From contig JABARQ010000018.1 of NCBI GenBank assembly GCA_019186985.1, forward strand, positions 1 through 55,503: 55,503 bases of DNA. Direction: 5' to 3'. Numbering within the stretch: position 1 is the first letter of the stretch; each line of letters starts with the position of its first letter. Positions 1 through 7,559 of this stretch are shown here, in pieces. Under the pieces are notes generated by a model. The model was not told the DNA's origin. It made no database searches and saw nothing but the letters and a program-made list of their open reading frames with translations. The stretch comes from Prosthecobacter sp. (GTDB lineage: Bacteria > Verrucomicrobiota > Verrucomicrobiia > Verrucomicrobiales > Verrucomicrobiaceae). Both the position numbers and the translations under genes were made by a program.

Positions 1-101
1 CCGCCTCGCGGCGACGCAGTTACTTCAAGTTCTCACCTGGAACACGGTTCCAGATGGCCGAGGTCTTCCACCCCGGAGGATCGTGACGCTTCACAGCGCA
101 C

Positions 102-234
102 TAGCCATCTTGCTCCGCAAGATGAGCCACACGCTGGCGCAGACACGCAACACTTTCGAACTTCCACAACACCCGGCTTGGCAAACCCCCAGGGCTCATC
201 TCGACGGAGCGAGATGGCTACTTTGCTTCGCCTG
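102..234. repeat. 133-bp dispersed repeat, copy 1 (palindromic ends)
   Basis: First of two near-identical 133-bp direct copies, 172 bp apart. The left end contains the hairpin CATCTTGC-TCC-GCAAGATG and the right end the hairpin CATCTCG-ACGGAG-CGAGATG. The two ends are also imperfect inverted repeats of each other (AGCCATCTT... against ...GAGATGGCT). This paired-palindrome layout resembles REP/BIME or MITE-type extragenic repeats. No open frame of gene quality lies in it. Confidence 0.8.
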
Positions 235-273
235 TCTCGATGCCCTGACGACTGCGAATGCGCGCTAGCAAAG

Positions 274-406
274 TAGCCATCTTGCTCCGCAAGATGAGCC
301 ACACGCTGGCGCAGACACGCAACACTTTCGAACTTCCACAACACCCGGCTTGGCAAACCCCCAGGGCTCATCTCGACGGAGCGAGATGGCTACTTTGCTT
401 CGCCTG
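274..406. repeat. 133-bp dispersed repeat, copy 2
   Basis: Second copy of the repeat at 102-234, same orientation, essentially identical by eye. The 39-bp stretch between the copies (235-273) is unrelated to the unit except that AAAG before this copy mirrors the CTTTG at the right end. With copy 1 it fills the gap ahead of the Dabb gene, and no protein is encoded here. Confidence 0.8.
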
Positions 407-431
407 ATCGCCGATGGAAGGGCCCGGCGGG

Positions 432-749
432 CTAGGAGTACTTCACGTCCTTGCGCGGCTCCATCTCGAAGGCGCTCGCCTCCTGCTCGGCGATGTTCGG
501 CTTCAGGACCTCCTCGCGGTACTTGATGTAGTTGGGATCATCCTGGCAGATGGCCAGCTTGTCCATGCTCTCGACCTCGAGGTACACGAACCAGGGGAAG
601 GTGTCGTTCGGGTTCACCCGCTTGCCGGTTTTCACCGCGAGCACCTCGGGGACGCGCAGCAGGTTCACGCGTGTCCTGGCCATCATCTCCTCCAGCTTTT
701 CCTCCGTGACCTCGGGCTTGAGCTTGTAGAGGCTCAGGTAGGCGATCAT
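432..749 (-). CDS. Dabb (stress-responsive A/B barrel) domain protein
   Basis: A 105-residue protein starting at an ATG (747-749). It begins MIAYLSLYKLKPEVTEEKLE, a pattern typical of the dimeric alpha/beta-barrel (Dabb, ferredoxin-like) family: a first beta strand followed by a helix with acidic and basic repeats. The middle part resembles the second strand and helix. There is no signal peptide, so it is probably cytoplasmic. Members are small dimeric proteins of varied function, some stress-induced, and nothing here fixes a substrate. It lies 59 bp downstream of nuoA on the same strand and could be co-transcribed with it. Family assignment is fairly good, function unknown. Confidence 0.6.
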   Translation of the reverse strand: MIAYLSLYKLKPEVTEEKLEEMMARTRVNLLRVPEVLAVKTGKRVNPNDTFPWFVYLEVESMDKLAICQDDPNYIKYREEVLKPNIAEQEASAFEMEPRKDVKYS

Positions 750-808
750 GGGGAAAGGGATTCGAAGGGCGGAAGCCGCTGGCTGAGAAGGGCCCGGCTT
801 CAGTCACG

Positions 809-1183
809 TCAGTTTTTCCAGTCCAGCACACCCTTGCGCCAGGCGTAGACGAAGGCCACTCCCAGGATGCTCACGAAGCTGAGGGCGGCGAAGAAGATGC
901 CCGCGCCGTGGGCGGCCAGGAAGTCCTTGTAGACCACCGCCCAGGGATAGAGAAAGACCACCTCGATGTCGAAAAGCACGAACAGCATTGCGACGATGTA
1001 GAACTTCACGCTGAAACGCGGCTGGCCTTCCTGGAGCGGAAGCATGCCGCACTCGTAGGCGCTGTCCTTGATCTTCGACCGTTTGGCCGACCTGCCGAGC
1101 AGCACCGAGACCAGCAGGGTGGCCACGGCAAAGCCGGCGGCGATGATGATTTGGAACAGGACGGGAAGGTAATCTTCAAACAT
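809..1183 (-). CDS. nuoA: NADH-quinone oxidoreductase subunit A
   Basis: A 124-residue inner-membrane subunit of complex I, in the membrane arm near the quinone site. Three hydrophobic segments are visible (about residues 9-29, 61-84, 92-113). The family's conserved features are present: YECG at about 43-46 and the FSVKFY...FDIEVVFLYPWA stretch at the start of the second helix, with its conserved acidic residues. Length is normal. In most bacteria nuoA is followed directly by nuoB, but here the downstream gene is a Dabb protein and upstream lies an unrelated small gene, so this copy is detached from the rest of the nuo operon within this window. The other subunits presumably lie elsewhere. 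Confidence 0.92.
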   Translation of the reverse strand: MFEDYLPVLFQIIIAAGFAVATLLVSVLLGRSAKRSKIKDSAYECGMLPLQEGQPRFSVKFYIVAMLFVLFDIEVVFLYPWAVVYKDFLAAHGAGIFFAALSFVSILGVAFVYAWRKGVLDWKN

Positions 1184-1239
1184 GGCCGGAGGGAGGGGGT
1201 GGGAGAATTAACCGAGGCCCGGGTGAGCGTCAAATCCCG

Positions 1240-1282
1240 AAAAAGTCAACGGGCCGTCCCCGGTTGGGGAGACGGCCCGTTG
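1240..1282 (-). terminator. Rho-independent terminator (minus strand)
   Basis: A perfect 12-bp stem, CAACGGGCCGTC (1247-1258) with GACGGCCCGTTG (1271-1282). On the minus strand it is followed by a T run (from 1244 down to 1240). It lies just past the stop of the small gene at 1304-1627 and isolates it from nuoA. Confidence 0.85.
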
Positions 1283-1303
1283 GGTTAACAAAAAGGGTGA
1301 AAA

Positions 1304-1627
1304 TCAGCGGGCGGCGACGGCGGCCGTGCGGGCGGCGATCGTGGCCTGGTGGGACTCACGCAGGCCGGGCAGGCCGCGGTAGGTCTTGCCGGCCTTGGCG
1401 CAGAGGCCGCGGCTGACGAGGCCCTGAAGTTTTTCATAGGAACGCAGGCGGAGCATCTCTTCGCCACCGCTGACCGCGTTCTTCAGTTTCAGGTTGTCGT
1501 AGACCAGTTTGAAGAGCTGGTTGAACTCAAGTGTGTCCCCGTTGCCAAGGACGTTTACCAGTTCGTCAGTTACATGATCAGGAACGCGACGGGAGAAACG
1601 AGTTTTACGGGTCGGAGTCGTAGCCAT
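1304..1627 (-). CDS. Small conserved-looking protein, possible winged-helix
   Basis: A 107-residue basic protein with no signal peptide or membrane segment. The N-terminus is Arg/Lys/Thr-rich and the centre has predicted helices. Residues about 60-87 (RLRSYEKLQGLVSRGLCAKAGK then TYRGL) read like the recognition helix and wing of a winged-helix DNA-binding fold. The C-terminal tail is Ala-rich. A strong terminator follows it, so it is a single-gene unit. I do not recognise the family. A DNA- or nucleoid-binding role is inference from composition and the wing-like motif only. Confidence 0.6.
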   Translation of the reverse strand: MATTPTRKTRFSRRVPDHVTDELVNVLGNGDTLEFNQLFKLVYDNLKLKNAVSGGEEMLRLRSYEKLQGLVSRGLCAKAGKTYRGLPGLRESHQATIAARTAAVAAR

Positions 1628-1793
1628 AGAGGTTCAGAGGATAGCATAGGTACGGGGTGTTGGCGAAAAATTTGTGCCTTTGAATTGGAAATTTCTCAGA
1701 AGCCAGTGACGCTTTTGAGCTTTTTCCTACTTCCCGGTTGACACTGCCTCTTCAGCCAGCGCGGTGTATTCACATGGCATGTGCAATTTGTGG

Positions 1794-3092
1794 CTATTTG
1801 GCCGCAATCTTGAAAAGCTGCTTCTTGGTGCGGATGAAAAGGGCTCCGTCCGCCACCGCAGGTGTGGCCGTCATGGCATCAGGCAGCCTGTTCCGGGCAA
1901 GCAGTTCAAACTTATCAGCCGCCTTGATCACATGGGTGTCCCCGCGGTCATTGCAAAAATACAGCCTGTCCCCGGCGGCGATGGGCGAGGGCAGGTGCTG
2001 GCCTGGAAACCGGTCCTCCCACACATCCGCCCCGGTCTCCGGATTCATGCATGTCACGATGCCGCCACGAGTGATCTGAAACAGCAGCCCGTTGACCAGC
2101 ACGGGGCAGGACTCGCTGGCATTGCGCTTTTCACGGTCCCAAAGGACGTGGCTCTCCGTGATGTCGCCCTTCATTTTGTCATCGATCCGGACGCCCAGGG
2201 TGTGGGCGCGCTCGGAGCCGGTGTTGAGGATCAGCACGCTCTTGTGGACGAGGGGCCGGATCGCCGCATTGAAGCCGCCATGTTTGACGGTCCAGAGCTC
2301 ACGACCCGTGGCCGCCTCATAGCCAAAGGCGGCCCTTGAGCCCACGGACACCACGGTGTCGACTCCGCCGAGCTTGAACACGCTGGGAGTGTGGTAGGCC
2401 TTGCGCATGTCGCCGTCCCGGGTGGGATGGCCGTCCTTGTCGAGGTCGCCGTAATCGGTCGTGCGGTTGGTTTTCCAGACGGTTTCACCCGTCTTCTTGT
2501 CGAGGGCCGTGACAAACTGCTCGTTGATGCCGTCGAAGGTGAGGATGAGCAGGTCGCCATGAAGCGCCGGGGAGGAGCCGGGCCCGCGGTAATGCCGCAC
2601 GTTGATGTCCCGGCGCTGCCAGACGATGCCGCCGGTCTGCGGGTCCAGCCTGGCCGTGCCGTAGGTGCCGAAGTGGACGTACAAGGCATCCTCCTCCAGC
2701 ACCGGCGAGGGCGCGGCGTAGTTGTTCAGGGGATTGCCCAGCTCCTCGGGGCTGGGGTTTTCAAACAGCAGGACGTGGTGCACGACCTTGCCGCTCTGAC
2801 GGTCGATCCCGTACACATACTGCTTCTTGCCGTCCGCCGTGGCGGAGGTGAACCAGATGCGGTCGCCGCCGATGACCGGCGTGCTGTGGCCTTCGTCTTC
2901 AAGGTCGGTCTTCCACACGATGTTTTCGCCGGTGTCGGAATTCCAGGTCAGCGGCAGCCGGGCGGCCTCGGCGGCAGGCACCACGCCGTCCAGCGTGGGA
3001 CCGTTCTTGTCCGGCCAGAAAAGCGGTTTCGTGGCGGTCTGGGCAAGCAGGACCGAGGAACTGAAAAGGGCGAGGAGGCAGGGGCGGAACAT
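1794..3092 (-). CDS. Secreted PQQ-type beta-propeller protein
   Basis: A 432-residue protein. I place the start at the ATG at 3092 because it opens a normal signal peptide (MFRPCLLALFSSSVLLAQ). The body has repeated propeller blades of the PQQ/BamB type: TGENIVWKT, SGKVVHHV, TGGIVWQR, TGETVWKT, TGRELWTV and TGADVWED. Members either bind PQQ in periplasmic dehydrogenases or serve as scaffolds. I see no quinoprotein catalytic signature or c-type haem motif, so this may be a non-catalytic secreted propeller common in Verrucomicrobia and Planctomycetes. The reading frame stays open upstream to 3350 and includes a second hydrophobic Ala-rich stretch, so a longer N-terminus cannot be excluded. Confidence 0.8.
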   Translation of the reverse strand: MFRPCLLALFSSSVLLAQTATKPLFWPDKNGPTLDGVVPAAEAARLPLTWNSDTGENIVWKTDLEDEGHSTPVIGGDRIWFTSATADGKKQYVYGIDRQSGKVVHHVLLFENPSPEELGNPLNNYAAPSPVLEEDALYVHFGTYGTARLDPQTGGIVWQRRDINVRHYRGPGSSPALHGDLLILTFDGINEQFVTALDKKTGETVWKTNRTTDYGDLDKDGHPTRDGDMRKAYHTPSVFKLGGVDTVVSVGSRAAFGYEAATGRELWTVKHGGFNAAIRPLVHKSVLILNTGSERAHTLGVRIDDKMKGDITESHVLWDREKRNASESCPVLVNGLLFQITRGGIVTCMNPETGADVWEDRFPGQHLPSPIAAGDRLYFCNDRGDTHVIKAADKFELLARNRLPDAMTATPAVADGALFIRTKKQLFKIAAK

Positions 3093-3362
3093 GCGGGCGG
3101 AAGTCACGAAGCCGCAGACGGGCTTCTTTCGGGCCACGCATTCTCCCTTGAACGAATCTCCGGGTGCGGCAGAAGCAGAAGCCATGGAGGCTGCTGCCAC
3201 GGACACTACCGCCAAGGCTTGTGGAAGGGCTGCCGAAATTTTCCGGAAATGAAACTGGAGCTTTTCATCCGGCGGTTCCTGCTTAAGTCGACGTCGCGTC
3301 GCAGCATCTGACAGGCAGGCTCCATCGAACCGGCGCGACCCAGGCATCATCTCGTTTTACCC

Positions 3363-3839
3363 ATGCAAATGACGCAGTCGTGGCCGGTGGCGGCCTTGTG
3401 CATCTTTTTTCCCTTTCTGGCCGGCTGTGTGACCGAGGCGGTGAAGTTCCCTGGAAAGGTCCGCGATCAATGGAAGGAGACCTCCATGGTCGATCAAACC
3501 CTCCTGGCGAACAGCGGCTCCATGGAAGTCGTGATATCACAGCCCGAATCGCTGGGTTATCAGAGGCTGCAAGTGTATCAAAACGCCTCGGCCAAGGTGA
3601 GGTCGGTGATTGCTTCCGAAGGGAGCCCTGATGTCCTCAGGGAGACCAACCGGCCCATGCGTTTTCCCAGGCTTGACCTCTTTTACATCCGGAAAGGCCG
3701 GATGTACCAGTTCAATGGAATCAGGCAGCTGACCTCCCATTATCCCGACCCGCCTTCGGTCTGCCCAATCCCCGCCGTGGAAAGCGCTGCCATCCGAAGG
3801 ATGCAGTCGCTCTCGGAACTTCACAGGACAATGCACTAA
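3363..3839 (+). CDS. Putative lipoprotein
   Basis: A 158-residue protein with a lipoprotein signal peptide: hydrophobic stretch ending FLAGC, the lipobox cysteine at about residue 22. The mature part has mixed beta character with no motif I recognise. The downstream lipoprotein gene begins 7 bp after the stop, so the two probably form one transcript. It is divergent from the PQQ propeller gene, with about 270 bp between them. Function unknown, likely membrane-anchored in the periplasm. Confidence 0.6.
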   Translation: MQMTQSWPVAALCIFFPFLAGCVTEAVKFPGKVRDQWKETSMVDQTLLANSGSMEVVISQPESLGYQRLQVYQNASAKVRSVIASEGSPDVLRETNRPMRFPRLDLFYIRKGRMYQFNGIRQLTSHYPDPPSVCPIPAVESAAIRRMQSLSELHRTMH

Positions 3840-3846
3840 ACCTCCC

Positions 3847-4365
3847 ATGAGCACCCACCAGCCACTCACGCCGCCTCATCGCCCGTCCGCATTGCTTCTC
3901 ATCCTGGGCGCGCTGCTCCTGGGATTCATTTCCGGCTGCAGCACAACATCCCGTTATTACGCCCAGCCCACCGTGCGTCAGCCCCATGCCACCTTGCTTT
4001 ACAAGGGGCTCAACTCCTACCAGCTCAACCTGCCCTCAGTCCGGCTGGTCGAGGTCAATGGCAAACCTCCGATCCTGGCCTCCGGCTACATGAAGCGAGA
4101 ATCGGCACTGCGTCTCTCTCCTGGGCCGGTTCACCTGTTTGTGGAGGGCAACACAGGCCTCGGGGTCTCCGCCACGGCACATCTGGACTTTGTTGCACAT
4201 GCCAGCTCCACCTACCACCTCGACCAGGTCATTGGCTTGAAGGAGATCGCCTTTGTGCTGACGGAATCGGGCCGTACCGTGGCAACGGCATCAGGCAGCA
4301 AGGCCGCCGCCTCTCCGCCCCAGGTCAACAGCACCCCCATGTTCATCCCGATCATCGTGCGCTGA
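3847..4365 (+). CDS. Putative lipoprotein
   Basis: A 172-residue protein with a clear lipobox (hydrophobic LLLILGALLLGF then ISGC, Cys at about residue 31). The mature domain is beta-rich (RLVEVNGKPP, LRLSPGPVHLFVEGN, STYHLDQVIG). It resembles the small sandwich-like domain of bacterial lipoproteins that carry a PEGA-like or carboxypeptidase-regulatory fold, but I cannot name the family. The tail is Ala/Ser/Pro-rich and ends in a hydrophobic FIPIIV. It follows the other lipoprotein closely and converges on the regulator gene at 4396. Confidence 0.6.
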   Translation: MSTHQPLTPPHRPSALLLILGALLLGFISGCSTTSRYYAQPTVRQPHATLLYKGLNSYQLNLPSVRLVEVNGKPPILASGYMKRESALRLSPGPVHLFVEGNTGLGVSATAHLDFVAHASSTYHLDQVIGLKEIAFVLTESGRTVATASGSKAAASPPQVNSTPMFIPIIVR

Positions 4366-4395
4366 AAGGCTCACTGCGGCAAGGACACCTGATCT

Positions 4396-5739
4396 TCATT
4401 CCCTGCCCAGCAGCTCCCGCAGCTTCCGGCGCAGGGTGGCGCGGTTCATGTTCAGGGCGGCGGCCAGCCGGGTTGGCTTGTCTTCAAAGCGCAGCAGCAG
4501 GCTTTCCAGCATGTTCTTCTCCACATGGGCGAGCAGGGTGTCGTAATCCGGCCAGGCGGCCTCGGGTCCCGTCAGCTTCTGGTCCATCCAGGCGGAAAGC
4601 ACCCGTTTCAGCGCCTCGTCAAGATGACCGACGGCGTCGGGCTGACCGGCGGCGGAGACGGAATCCGGCAGGTGCCTCGGCAGTACGGTCGATCCAGCGC
4701 AGACCGCCGCAGCGTGGCGCATGGCGGCCGCCAGCTCACGCACGTTCCCGGGCCAGGCGTGGGCTTTCAGGCAGGCCAGCGTTTCCGGGGCCAGCACAAA
4801 TTCACGGCCCGGTGCCGCGCAGCCCAGCAGGTAGGCCGCCAGCGCCGGCACGTCCTCCACACGCTCTGCCAGCGGTGGCAGGCTCACCTGAAGCACGGCG
4901 ACCTGATAAAACAAATCCTCCCGGAAACGCCCGGCGGCAATCTCCTCGGCAAGCGGAGCCGCCGTGGTGACCAGCAGGCGCATGTCCTTATCCCCCACCC
5001 CCTCGGAAGCTGAGCTCAGACGGGCAAGCAGGCCCTGCAACGGCAGCGACAGCGACGCCACCTCCTCGACCAGCAGCGAGCCGCCCGCCGCCTTGTCACA
5101 GGCGAGCTGCAGAGCCGTCTCCTGTCCGGTCGCCGGCCATTCATCGGCCCGGAACACCACCAGCGGTCCTGCGGAACGGCTGCTGTTGCGATGAATCACC
5201 CGCGCCGCCAGCGTCGTTCCCGAGCCGCGCGGACCGCTCAGCAGCACCGGTGCCGTGTTGGAGCAGGCCTGGGCGATGGCGGCAAAGGCGCGCTGCATGC
5301 CCGGGGCGGCGCCGATCATGATGGTGTGCTCCCCGGCGCCTTCCGCCGAAACCGCTCCAACCTGCGTCCTGCGCTCCTCACCATTGCCCAGCAGGCTGCG
5401 CAGGCAGGTCTGCATCTCCCCCAGGTTCAGGGGCTTGAGAAAATACTCACGCGCTCCCAGCCGCCGCGCCTCCAGGGCGTTCTCCAGGCTGCCATGCGCG
5501 GTGATGATCAGCACCTCGGGCGGGCTCGCCTGCTGTCGAAGCCCGGCCAGCACCTTCAGCCCGCTCATGTCCGGCAGCCCGATGTCCAGCAGCACCACGT
5601 CAAACGCCTGCCGTCGCGCCTTGTCCAGGCCGCTCTGGCCCGAAGCCGCCACCACGGGCTCCGCCCCAAGCCGGCGCACGATGGTGGCCAGCGCCGCTGC
5701 CAGGGCATATTCATCTTCGATGATCAGGACGGAGGGCAT
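4396..5739 (-). CDS. NtrC-type response regulator with degenerate AAA+ domain
   Basis: A 447-residue regulator: receiver domain (about 1-115; acidic pair E8/D9, phospho-acceptor D52, T80, K102), an AAA+ module (about 140-370) and a Fis-type helix-turn-helix (about 400-445). The AAA+ part keeps the arginine-finger region (FREDLFY, about 272-278) and the WPGNVREL motif. Its Walker A reads GPRGSGTT (169-176), with the catalytic Lys replaced by Thr. Walker B reads SLLVEE, with Asp replaced by Glu. The sigma-54-contacting GAFTGA loop is absent. It therefore probably cannot drive sigma-54 open-complex formation and may act as a conventional phospho-dependent DNA binder. It lies 30 bp downstream of the histidine kinase, its likely partner. 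Confidence 0.88.
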   Translation of the reverse strand: MPSVLIIEDEYALAAALATIVRRLGAEPVVAASGQSGLDKARRQAFDVVLLDIGLPDMSGLKVLAGLRQQASPPEVLIITAHGSLENALEARRLGAREYFLKPLNLGEMQTCLRSLLGNGEERRTQVGAVSAEGAGEHTIMIGAAPGMQRAFAAIAQACSNTAPVLLSGPRGSGTTLAARVIHRNSSRSAGPLVVFRADEWPATGQETALQLACDKAAGGSLLVEEVASLSLPLQGLLARLSSASEGVGDKDMRLLVTTAAPLAEEIAAGRFREDLFYQVAVLQVSLPPLAERVEDVPALAAYLLGCAAPGREFVLAPETLACLKAHAWPGNVRELAAAMRHAAAVCAGSTVLPRHLPDSVSAAGQPDAVGHLDEALKRVLSAWMDQKLTGPEAAWPDYDTLLAHVEKNMLESLLLRFEDKPTRLAAALNMNRATLRRKLRELLGRE

Positions 5740-5769
5740 GGATGAGGGGAAAGAGTGCAGCCTGCCGGA

Positions 5770-7095
5770 TCACGACGCCAGCGGCAAAGACACTTCCACA
5801 AGCGCCCCGCCTTCCGGATGATTTTTGAGCATCAATCCCCCGCCATGGGCAGAAATGATCTCCTGCGCCACGTTCAGGCCCACGCCCATGCCTCCCTCCT
5901 TCTCGGAGAAAAACAGCTCCGCCCCATGATCGAGCGCGTCCTTGGAGAAGCCCGGCCCATGATCGCGGAAGCCCAGCACGCAGCGGCCCTCGAGCACCTT
6001 GCTGCCCACCTCCAGCAGCCCGCCCTGAGGCATGGCCTGGATGCCGTTCAGCACCAGGTTGCGGAACACCTGCTGCAGCCGCGCACGATCCCCCTTCAGC
6101 ATCAGGCCCGCGCCGCTCCCGGCGTGGTTCACCAGCCTCACCCCGGCATGATCCGCCTGCGGCCGCAGCGCCGCCAGCACCTCCCGCAGCACGCTCTCCA
6201 GATCCAGAAGCTCCATCCTGGGCGGCTGCGGCCGCGTCAGGTATAACCATTGATTCACCAGGCCCTCGATCACCCGCGCCTCGGCCTGCACATGCTCAAG
6301 TGACTGCACCGACTGGGCGTCCAGCGCCCCGGCGTCCACCAGCTGCGCGTGCAGCTGGATCGAGGCGAGAGGGTTTTTGATCTCATGCGCCAGCCCGGTG
6401 GCCACGCGGCCCAGCAGCGCCATGCGCTCCGACTGCTCACGTCTCTGCCGCTCCCCGACCAGATCGTCCCTGGCCTGGGTCAGCGCCCGCGCCAGGGCGC
6501 CGATCTCATCACCGCGCACAGTCTCCGCAGGCACCCGCTCGCGGCTTTCAAAAAAGCCCGTCAGACCGCGTGTCAGCCGCGCCACCGGCCTCACCACCTG
6601 GCCGGCGATCACCCAGCCAAGGGCTGCCGACAGCCCCCAGAACACCAGCAGGGCGTTGCGCGTGGCCGGATGCCACAGGCTCAGCGTCATCTCCGGCGTC
6701 CGCCGCAGGAAGATCATCGAGTGCCTCTCATCAAGGCCCAGCTTCAGCACCTGCCAGCCGGCGGCCGGCTCCTGCACGCGACCTTCCTCCAGAGTCTTCA
6801 ACGGCGCGGCCTCCTTTTCCGCAAGCGCCGGCTCCAGCCTGCCCCGGGCGTCCAGAAAGTGGATCTGCATCCCCAGCAGCTGCCCCAGGTCAGCGGCCAG
6901 CTTCTCGCTGCGGGGCAGGTTCAGGCGCCGTACAAAGTCCGCATCCGCACGCGCCAGCGCCGAAAACACGCGCTCCTGCTCCAGCTCCTGCTGCTGTTGA
7001 AACAACGCCAGCAGCAGCAGCGAGCCCGCCGCAACGAAGGCGGCGAACACCACCACAAAACGGGTGGCGAGTCGCTGGCGGGCGGGCGGGTGCAT
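5770..7095 (-). CDS. Membrane sensor histidine kinase
   Basis: A 441-residue kinase from the ATG at 7095, which has GGAGG almost touching it; a TTG 39 bp upstream is in frame but less likely. Two membrane helices (about 12-32 and 148-166) flank a periplasmic sensor of about 115 residues with no recognised motif. A HAMP-like segment follows, then the dimerisation helix with phospho-acceptor H237 in GLAHEIKNPLAS. The ATPase domain has the N box (NLVLNGIQAM), G1 (FRDHGPGFS), F box (ELFFSEKEGG) and G2 (GMGVGLN). The layout is that of NtrB/AtoS-type kinases paired with NtrC regulators. The cognate regulator follows, and a truncated haemoglobin gene precedes it closely. Confidence 0.9.
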   Translation of the reverse strand: MHPPARQRLATRFVVVFAAFVAAGSLLLLALFQQQQELEQERVFSALARADADFVRRLNLPRSEKLAADLGQLLGMQIHFLDARGRLEPALAEKEAAPLKTLEEGRVQEPAAGWQVLKLGLDERHSMIFLRRTPEMTLSLWHPATRNALLVFWGLSAALGWVIAGQVVRPVARLTRGLTGFFESRERVPAETVRGDEIGALARALTQARDDLVGERQRREQSERMALLGRVATGLAHEIKNPLASIQLHAQLVDAGALDAQSVQSLEHVQAEARVIEGLVNQWLYLTRPQPPRMELLDLESVLREVLAALRPQADHAGVRLVNHAGSGAGLMLKGDRARLQQVFRNLVLNGIQAMPQGGLLEVGSKVLEGRCVLGFRDHGPGFSKDALDHGAELFFSEKEGGMGVGLNVAQEIISAHGGGLMLKNHPEGGALVEVSLPLAS

Positions 7096-7147
7096 CCCTC
7101 CAATCTGGAGGAGGTCCCCGCGCTGCACAGCCAAAAATGTCGCACCT

Positions 7148-7528
7148 TCACTCGGGCCGGTTGCGCATCATGTCCGCCACCTGGGCGAAGAACGGGATCA
7201 TCACCTGCGCCGCCTCCTCCGAAACCCCCGTCTCGCGCATCGCCTCGCCCATCAGCGTCAGCCAGCGGTCACGCTCCTTCAGGCCGATGGAGAACGGCAG
7301 GTGCCGCATCCGCAGCCGCGGATGACCGCGCTGCTCCAGGTAGGTCTGCGGCCCGCCGAAGCGATAGATGACAAAGTCCGCCAGGCGCTTCTCCGAGCCC
7401 TCCCAGTCCTCCGCCGGATACATCGGCCCGATCAGGTCATCGACGCGCACGCGCCGGTAGAACGCCGCCACCATCGCGCGCAGCCGTTCCTCACCCACAT
7501 GCTGGCAAAGGGAGTCAAGGGTCATCAT
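7148..7528 (-). CDS. Group II truncated haemoglobin
   Basis: A 126-residue globin of the 2-over-2 fold. Visible hallmarks are FYRRV (B10 region, Tyr at about 24), RFGGP, the QRGHPRLRMRHLPF stretch with proximal His at about 76, and W89 of the G helix, all typical of TrHb2 proteins. Such proteins bind O2 or NO and are used in detoxification or sensing. There is no signal peptide, so it is cytoplasmic. The gene lies 31 bp below mcrC and about 50 bp above the histidine kinase, all on one strand. A link between gas chemistry and the two-component pair is plausible, but it is inferred from position only. Confidence 0.88.
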   Translation of the reverse strand: MMTLDSLCQHVGEERLRAMVAAFYRRVRVDDLIGPMYPAEDWEGSEKRLADFVIYRFGGPQTYLEQRGHPRLRMRHLPFSIGLKERDRWLTLMGEAMRETGVSEEAAQVMIPFFAQVADMMRNRPE

Positions 7529-7559
7529 GGACCCTGCATCCCGTGGAGCAGGCCGGGAG

